In this document: positions 60,639-64,000 of the stretch, piece by piece
Numbering within the stretch: position 1 is the first letter of the stretch
Layout of the letters: each line of letters begins with the position of its first letter
Source: Candidatus Peregrinibacteria bacterium
Lineage (GTDB): Bacteria; Patescibacteriota; Gracilibacteria; CAIRYL01; GCA-016699755
Length of the DNA stretch: 64,000 bases
Reading direction: 5' to 3'
Assembly: GCA_016699755.1 (NCBI GenBank)
Contig: CP065009.1
Coordinates: 496,001 to 560,000, forward strand
Translations under genes and position numbers: made by a program
Notes under the pieces: generated by a model
The model's database searches: none
What the model was told of the DNA's origin: nothing
Seen by the model: the letters and a program-made list of their open reading frames with translations, nothing else

Positions 60639-62927
60639 TTAGATGTTTCCCCGCAAATCTTCTCCAGCTTTGTTAAGGGCAGAACCTGCCTTGAGCCACT
60701 CAATTTGCTCTGCGCTCAGTGAGTGTCGAACTGGAACAACCTCTTGATTTCCGTCTTCGTGCTGAACACGAAGCGCAAGATCTTTTCCTGTAGAAATCTC
60801 TGCAATTCCTTCTACAGTAATACGATCGTTTTCTTGAAATTTTTCGTAATCCGCAGGATCTACAAAATGGAGTGAAAGTACTCCTTGTTTTTTGAGATTT
60901 GTCTCCGCAATGCGCGCAAAACTTTTTGTCACCACGACAGCACATCCCAAGTGTCGCGGTTCCATGGCGGCGTGTTCGCGACTACTCCCCTCTCCATAAT
61001 TTTCGTCACCAATAGCAATCCAATGAAGTCCGCGTGCTTTATAATCTCGCGCAACAAGATGAAACTCTGCCATTTCTCCGTTTACTATATTTTTCCCTTC
61101 TCCTGTTTTTTCGGGATGGAATGCATTCACTGCTCCCGAAAACATATTTTTGCTGATGTTGTCGAGATGTCCCCGGAATTTGAGCCATGGACCAGCCGGA
61201 GAAATATGATCGGTGGTACATTTTCCCAAAGCTTTCACGAGAATGGGGAGTTCCGAAAAATCTTTTTCAAAATCCCATTTTGGAAAGGCTTCAAGTGCTT
61301 GCAATCGCTCACTTGTTGGACTAATAAGAATCTCAACATCTTCTCCATTTTTTGCCGGAGGAATGCATCCGGTTTCGCTTTGTGCAAATCCATTCTGTGG
61401 AAGATCATCTACGCTTGGAATTTCGAGTCGAACCTCTTCTCCGACATTGTTGCGCAAGGTTTCTGTTTGCGGATCAAATGTAATCCGTCCTGCAAAAGCG
61501 AGTGCGGTCACTATTTCTGGACTCGCAACAAATGCGTATGTTTCTTCGTTGCCGTCATTTCGTTTTTTAAAATTTCGGTTAAAGCTCGTGACAATCACAT
61601 TTTTTTCTCCTTTTTGAATATCTTTTCGATCCCACTGACCAATACACGGTCCACAAGAATTACTGAGAATAGTTGCTCCTACCGATTCAAAAATATCCAA
61701 AAATCCATCGCGTTTCATGGTTTCGGCGATACGGTTTGATCCTGGGGAAATCATAAGTGGCGATTGCAATTGGAGCCCTTTTTCGCACGCCATTTTTACA
61801 ATTGCCGCACATCGCCCAATGTCTTCGTAAGAAGAGTTGGTACAACTTCCAATGAGACAAGCAGAAATTTTTTCCGGCAAATCAAGTTCTGAAAGTTCGT
61901 TTTTCATGTTCAAAAGTTCATGTCGCGCGTCTGGCGTGTGTGGTCCATTTACTGCTGGTTTAAGTGTAGAGAGATCGATTTCGATAACTTCGTCATAATA
62001 TTTCTCGGGATCTTCCGCTACTTCTGAATCTGCTACAAGAATATCTGCATATTGCTCTGCAAGCGTAGCAATTTCTGTGCGTTCCGTTGTACGGAGAAAA
62101 TCTGCCATGCGTCCATCAAAGGGGAAAAGTGAGGTGGTTGCACCAAGCTCCGCCCCCATGTTCGTGATGGTTGATTTTCCGGTAGCGCTGATGCTTTCGC
62201 ACCCCTCGCCAAAGTATTCGATAATTTTCCCCGTTCCTCCTTTTGTGGTGAGAAGCCCACAAAGCAGGAGAATGACCTCTTTTGGTGATGCCCATCCGTT
62301 GAGTTTTCCCCTGAGGTGAACACCAACTACTTTTGGCGCGCGGAGTGTCCATGGTTGTTTGGTCATCACATCTACTGCGTCTGCTCCCCCAACACCAATC
62401 GCAATCATACCGAGTCCTCCACCGGTTGGTGTGTGAGAATCGGTTCCAATAACCATCCCCCCCGGAAAGGCGTAGTTTTCGAGAAAAATCTGATGGATAA
62501 TTCCAGAACCCGGCTCCCAAAAATCCATGCCATATTTTTTTGCCGCAGATGCGAGAAAGTCATATACCTCACGATTTGTTTCTTTTGCCCGTTCGAGATC
62601 GTCTTTTGCTCCACTTTGTGCGCGAATAAGATGATCACAATGAACAGAAGTGGGCGTTGCTACTTGCGGAACGCCGACACTCATAAACTGAAGCACTGCC
62701 ATTTGCGCTGTGGCGTCTTGCATACACACTCTGTCAGGAGCGAAATCTATATCTGTCTCACCACGAACAACATCTTTTGAAGAAAATGTTTTCCTGTAAG
62801 CGTGGGAAAAGAGAATTTTTTCAGTAAGCGTAAGTGGTCTTCCGAGTTCCTTTCGAACCACGCTCACTTTTTGAGACATTTTTTTATAGAGGCTTTCAAC
62901 ACGTGTACAATCTACAAAATGAGACAT
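60639..62927 (-). CDS. Aconitate hydratase, mitochondrial-type
   Basis: Interconverts citrate and isocitrate using a 4Fe-4S cluster. The cluster ligands are C in GSCTNSSYEDIGRC and the CGPC pair in SNSCGPCIGQW. The active-site region GTDSHTPTGGGLGMIAIGVG and a swivel domain with LVARDYKARGLHWIAIGDEN and SSREHAAMEPRHLG are clear. At 762 residues it has the architecture of mitochondrial and Bacteroidetes aconitases, not AcnA (about 890) or AcnB. No citrate synthase or isocitrate dehydrogenase is in the window. ATG at 62927 is used; the leader is CT-rich. Confidence 0.94.
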   Translation of the reverse strand: MSHFVDCTRVESLYKKMSQKVSVVRKELGRPLTLTEKILFSHAYRKTFSSKDVVRGETDIDFAPDRVCMQDATAQMAVLQFMSVGVPQVATPTSVHCDHLIRAQSGAKDDLERAKETNREVYDFLASAAKKYGMDFWEPGSGIIHQIFLENYAFPGGMVIGTDSHTPTGGGLGMIAIGVGGADAVDVMTKQPWTLRAPKVVGVHLRGKLNGWASPKEVILLLCGLLTTKGGTGKIIEYFGEGCESISATGKSTITNMGAELGATTSLFPFDGRMADFLRTTERTEIATLAEQYADILVADSEVAEDPEKYYDEVIEIDLSTLKPAVNGPHTPDARHELLNMKNELSELDLPEKISACLIGSCTNSSYEDIGRCAAIVKMACEKGLQLQSPLMISPGSNRIAETMKRDGFLDIFESVGATILSNSCGPCIGQWDRKDIQKGEKNVIVTSFNRNFKKRNDGNEETYAFVASPEIVTALAFAGRITFDPQTETLRNNVGEEVRLEIPSVDDLPQNGFAQSETGCIPPAKNGEDVEILISPTSERLQALEAFPKWDFEKDFSELPILVKALGKCTTDHISPAGPWLKFRGHLDNISKNMFSGAVNAFHPEKTGEGKNIVNGEMAEFHLVARDYKARGLHWIAIGDENYGEGSSREHAAMEPRHLGCAVVVTKSFARIAETNLKKQGVLSLHFVDPADYEKFQENDRITVEGIAEISTGKDLALRVQHEDGNQEVVPVRHSLSAEQIEWLKAGSALNKAGEDLRGNI

Positions 62928-63039
62928 GAGGACTCAAAAAAAGAAAGAAAGTGAAAAAATGGTAACGAGAAGAGAGTTTTGGAGCAAGCCTCTTATTTCG
63001 ATCTCTATCATCCTAAAATTTGATTCAGGATCTTTGAGG

Positions 63040-63058
63040 TTCTGTGTCAAGCACGGAA
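63040..63058. repeat. REP-like palindrome in the intergenic gap
   Basis: A 7-bp stem TTCTGTG / CACGGAA (one G-T) around a TCAAG loop, inside AGGTTCTGTGTCAAGCACGG and then AATGACAAA. This resembles a GTGTCAAGCAC-type dispersed palindrome seen in other genomes. Only one copy was noticed here. Confidence 0.4.
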
Positions 63059-63071
63059 TGACAAAAGGATT

Positions 63072-64000
63072 TTACGGCAAAAGCCCTCGCTGGCGCGCAT
63101 CAATAAGCGCCGTCACCGCATGCTGGTTATTGTCTACCCGTTGCTCATTTGAAGAAGCACTACTCCGAAAACCGCCTAGTGCCGCTTTTCCATACGGCTC
63201 TTCGCTCGTTACCTGAAGAGTGAGGAGAAAATTGGAACCTTCTTGAACAAAGTTTCGATAACACTCTTGATGCTTTGTATCACCCAGCTTCTCTGCTGTA
63301 TCATAAGCCTGAATCACTCCTTCCATAAAGACCGAAACAACACCACCGCGTGAAAAGGTAAAATGAGAGCACTCTTCTTTTGGCTTATGTTCACTTAAAA
63401 GCCAATCATTCATCTCGAAAATAAAATCTGCGACCTCTTGTTTTTGCGTTGCATCGAAATATTTTCGATAGCCTCGTGTTTGCCAAGGAATAAAGCCAGT
63501 ATTTTTATTCCCTCGCCAGTAATCCCGATAAAACGGAAATGCGTTTTTGGTAATCTCAAGAAGCCGTTTCTCTTGTGTTTTTTCATACAAACTCATCAGG
63601 GAAAATATTGCTTCTCCAGGATAATAATCAACTCCCGTTTTTTGAGGTTGAAAAAAGAAGGTTTGCAGTTCTCCTGAAGGAAGTTGTTGATATTCAATGC
63701 CGTTTGCAAAAAGGGAAAGGTATTCATCTTTCTGCGGACGATCGAGAGAAAGAAGGGTAAGAATAGCAAAAGCATTGTAGGCAAGTTTTGTGTTTTTGGG
63801 AGTGATATTAATCGTTATCATTTTTCGATTTTCATCAAGCACGAAATGTCGTTCGAAAAACGAAAACCCTTTTTGCGCCAAAACTTCGTACCGTGGATCG
63901 TTGAGATAATCTCGCAACAAAGTGATTGACCAAAGTGCGCCCATTTCACGAAGACGCTGATTTGTTTTTGGGTGGATCTTTTTCGCAAGATCGTATTCAT
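63072..64000 (-). CDS. C-terminal part of a putative alpha/alpha-toroid (six-hairpin glycosidase-like) protein
   Basis: The frame is open at the right window edge, so the start is missing and at least 308 residues are visible. Repeating helical hairpins (YNAFAILTLLSLDRPQKDEY; YYPGEAIFSLMSLYEKTQEK; FIPWQTRGYRKYF) resemble the alpha/alpha-toroid fold of six-hairpin glycosidases and C5-epimerases. No signature catalytic motif is certain. A catalytic role on a polysaccharide is a guess. Its stop lies 144 bp before the aconitase start. Confidence 0.6.
   Translation of the reverse strand, partial: EYDLAKKIHPKTNQRLREMGALWSITLLRDYLNDPRYEVLAQKGFSFFERHFVLDENRKMITINITPKNTKLAYNAFAILTLLSLDRPQKDEYLSLFANGIEYQQLPSGELQTFFFQPQKTGVDYYPGEAIFSLMSLYEKTQEKRLLEITKNAFPFYRDYWRGNKNTGFIPWQTRGYRKYFDATQKQEVADFIFEMNDWLLSEHKPKEECSHFTFSRGGVVSVFMEGVIQAYDTAEKLGDTKHQECYRNFVQEGSNFLLTLQVTSEEPYGKAALGGFRSSASSNEQRVDNNQHAVTALIDARQRGLLP

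Noticed and set aside
1..64000. Recoded UGA (glycine) as in Gracilibacteria or SR1
   Set aside because: UGA ends several identifiable genes at their expected lengths, such as the glycosyltransferase at 2092 and the NUDIX gene at 9357, so the standard code applies.
1..64000. CRISPR array, rRNA or prophage
   Set aside because: I saw no regularly spaced repeats, no rRNA-like sequence, and no phage capsid, terminase or integrase genes.

Overview
The window is a densely packed bacterial chromosome segment with short intergenic gaps and short co-directional operons, moderately AT-rich. TAA, TAG and TGA all end recognisable proteins at their expected lengths, so the standard code applies and the UGA-recoding Gracilibacteria/SR1 lineages are unlikely. 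There are no rRNAs, CRISPR arrays or prophage modules. Several traits fit Candidate Phyla Radiation (Patescibacteria) bacteria, possibly near Peregrinibacteria: large lineage-specific membrane and surface proteins, a minimal pyruvate kinase, sparse pathway fragments and few Shine-Dalgarno sites. The phylum is an inference; no ribosomal marker is present.

Layout. 1-4164: partial lepA (-), a GT4 glycosyltransferase and a DciA-like gene (+), an intact IS1595-type insertion sequence with 13-bp inverted ends and an 8-bp target duplication, and a short pyruvate kinase (-). 4197-9803: a 931-aa FecR-like membrane protein, leuC, a nitroreductase and a NUDIX hydrolase. 10048-17868: a promoter followed by six consecutive genes of unknown function (about 7.7 kb), the most novel block. 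17865-31815: MgtC/DUF4010 membrane protein, a secreted Ig-like protein, gltX, three tRNAs, tspO, ligA, secF, an SLC13/TrkA-C permease and a UvrD/PcrA helicase. 32009-38146: tsaD, a HAD phosphatase, dnaG-rpoD-greA. 38242-41074: a three-gene WxL-like surface locus with its own promoter. 41114-51140: recG, glutamate dehydrogenase, a class I/II aminotransferase, ispG, a membrane protein and a large surface protein with a His/Asp-rich tail. 51195-64000: a lone V-type ATPase B subunit, an anchored protein of unknown function, ilvC, then a compact minus-strand operon (RmuC-like, YjdF-like, murF, M16 peptidase, thyA, folA), a mitochondrial-type aconitase and the C-terminal part of a putative alpha/alpha-toroid protein.

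How the genes work together. Replication, repair and transcription are well represented (dnaG, rpoD, greA, ligA, uvrD, recG, RmuC-like, DciA-like). Nucleotide and folate supply comes from the thyA-folA pair. Envelope functions include murF, the glycosyltransferase, secF, the WxL-like locus and several exported proteins. Metabolism appears as isolated enzymes (leuC without leuD, ilvC without ilvB/ilvD, aconitase, glutamate dehydrogenase, ispG), so any pathways must be completed elsewhere or these enzymes have other roles.

Most notable observations: the unknown six-gene operon; a folA gene whose only start in register with E. coli FolA is an AUU codon; the WxL-like locus with a LysM on the predicted cytoplasmic side; the intact transposon; and widespread pyrimidine-rich leaders in place of Shine-Dalgarno sites.
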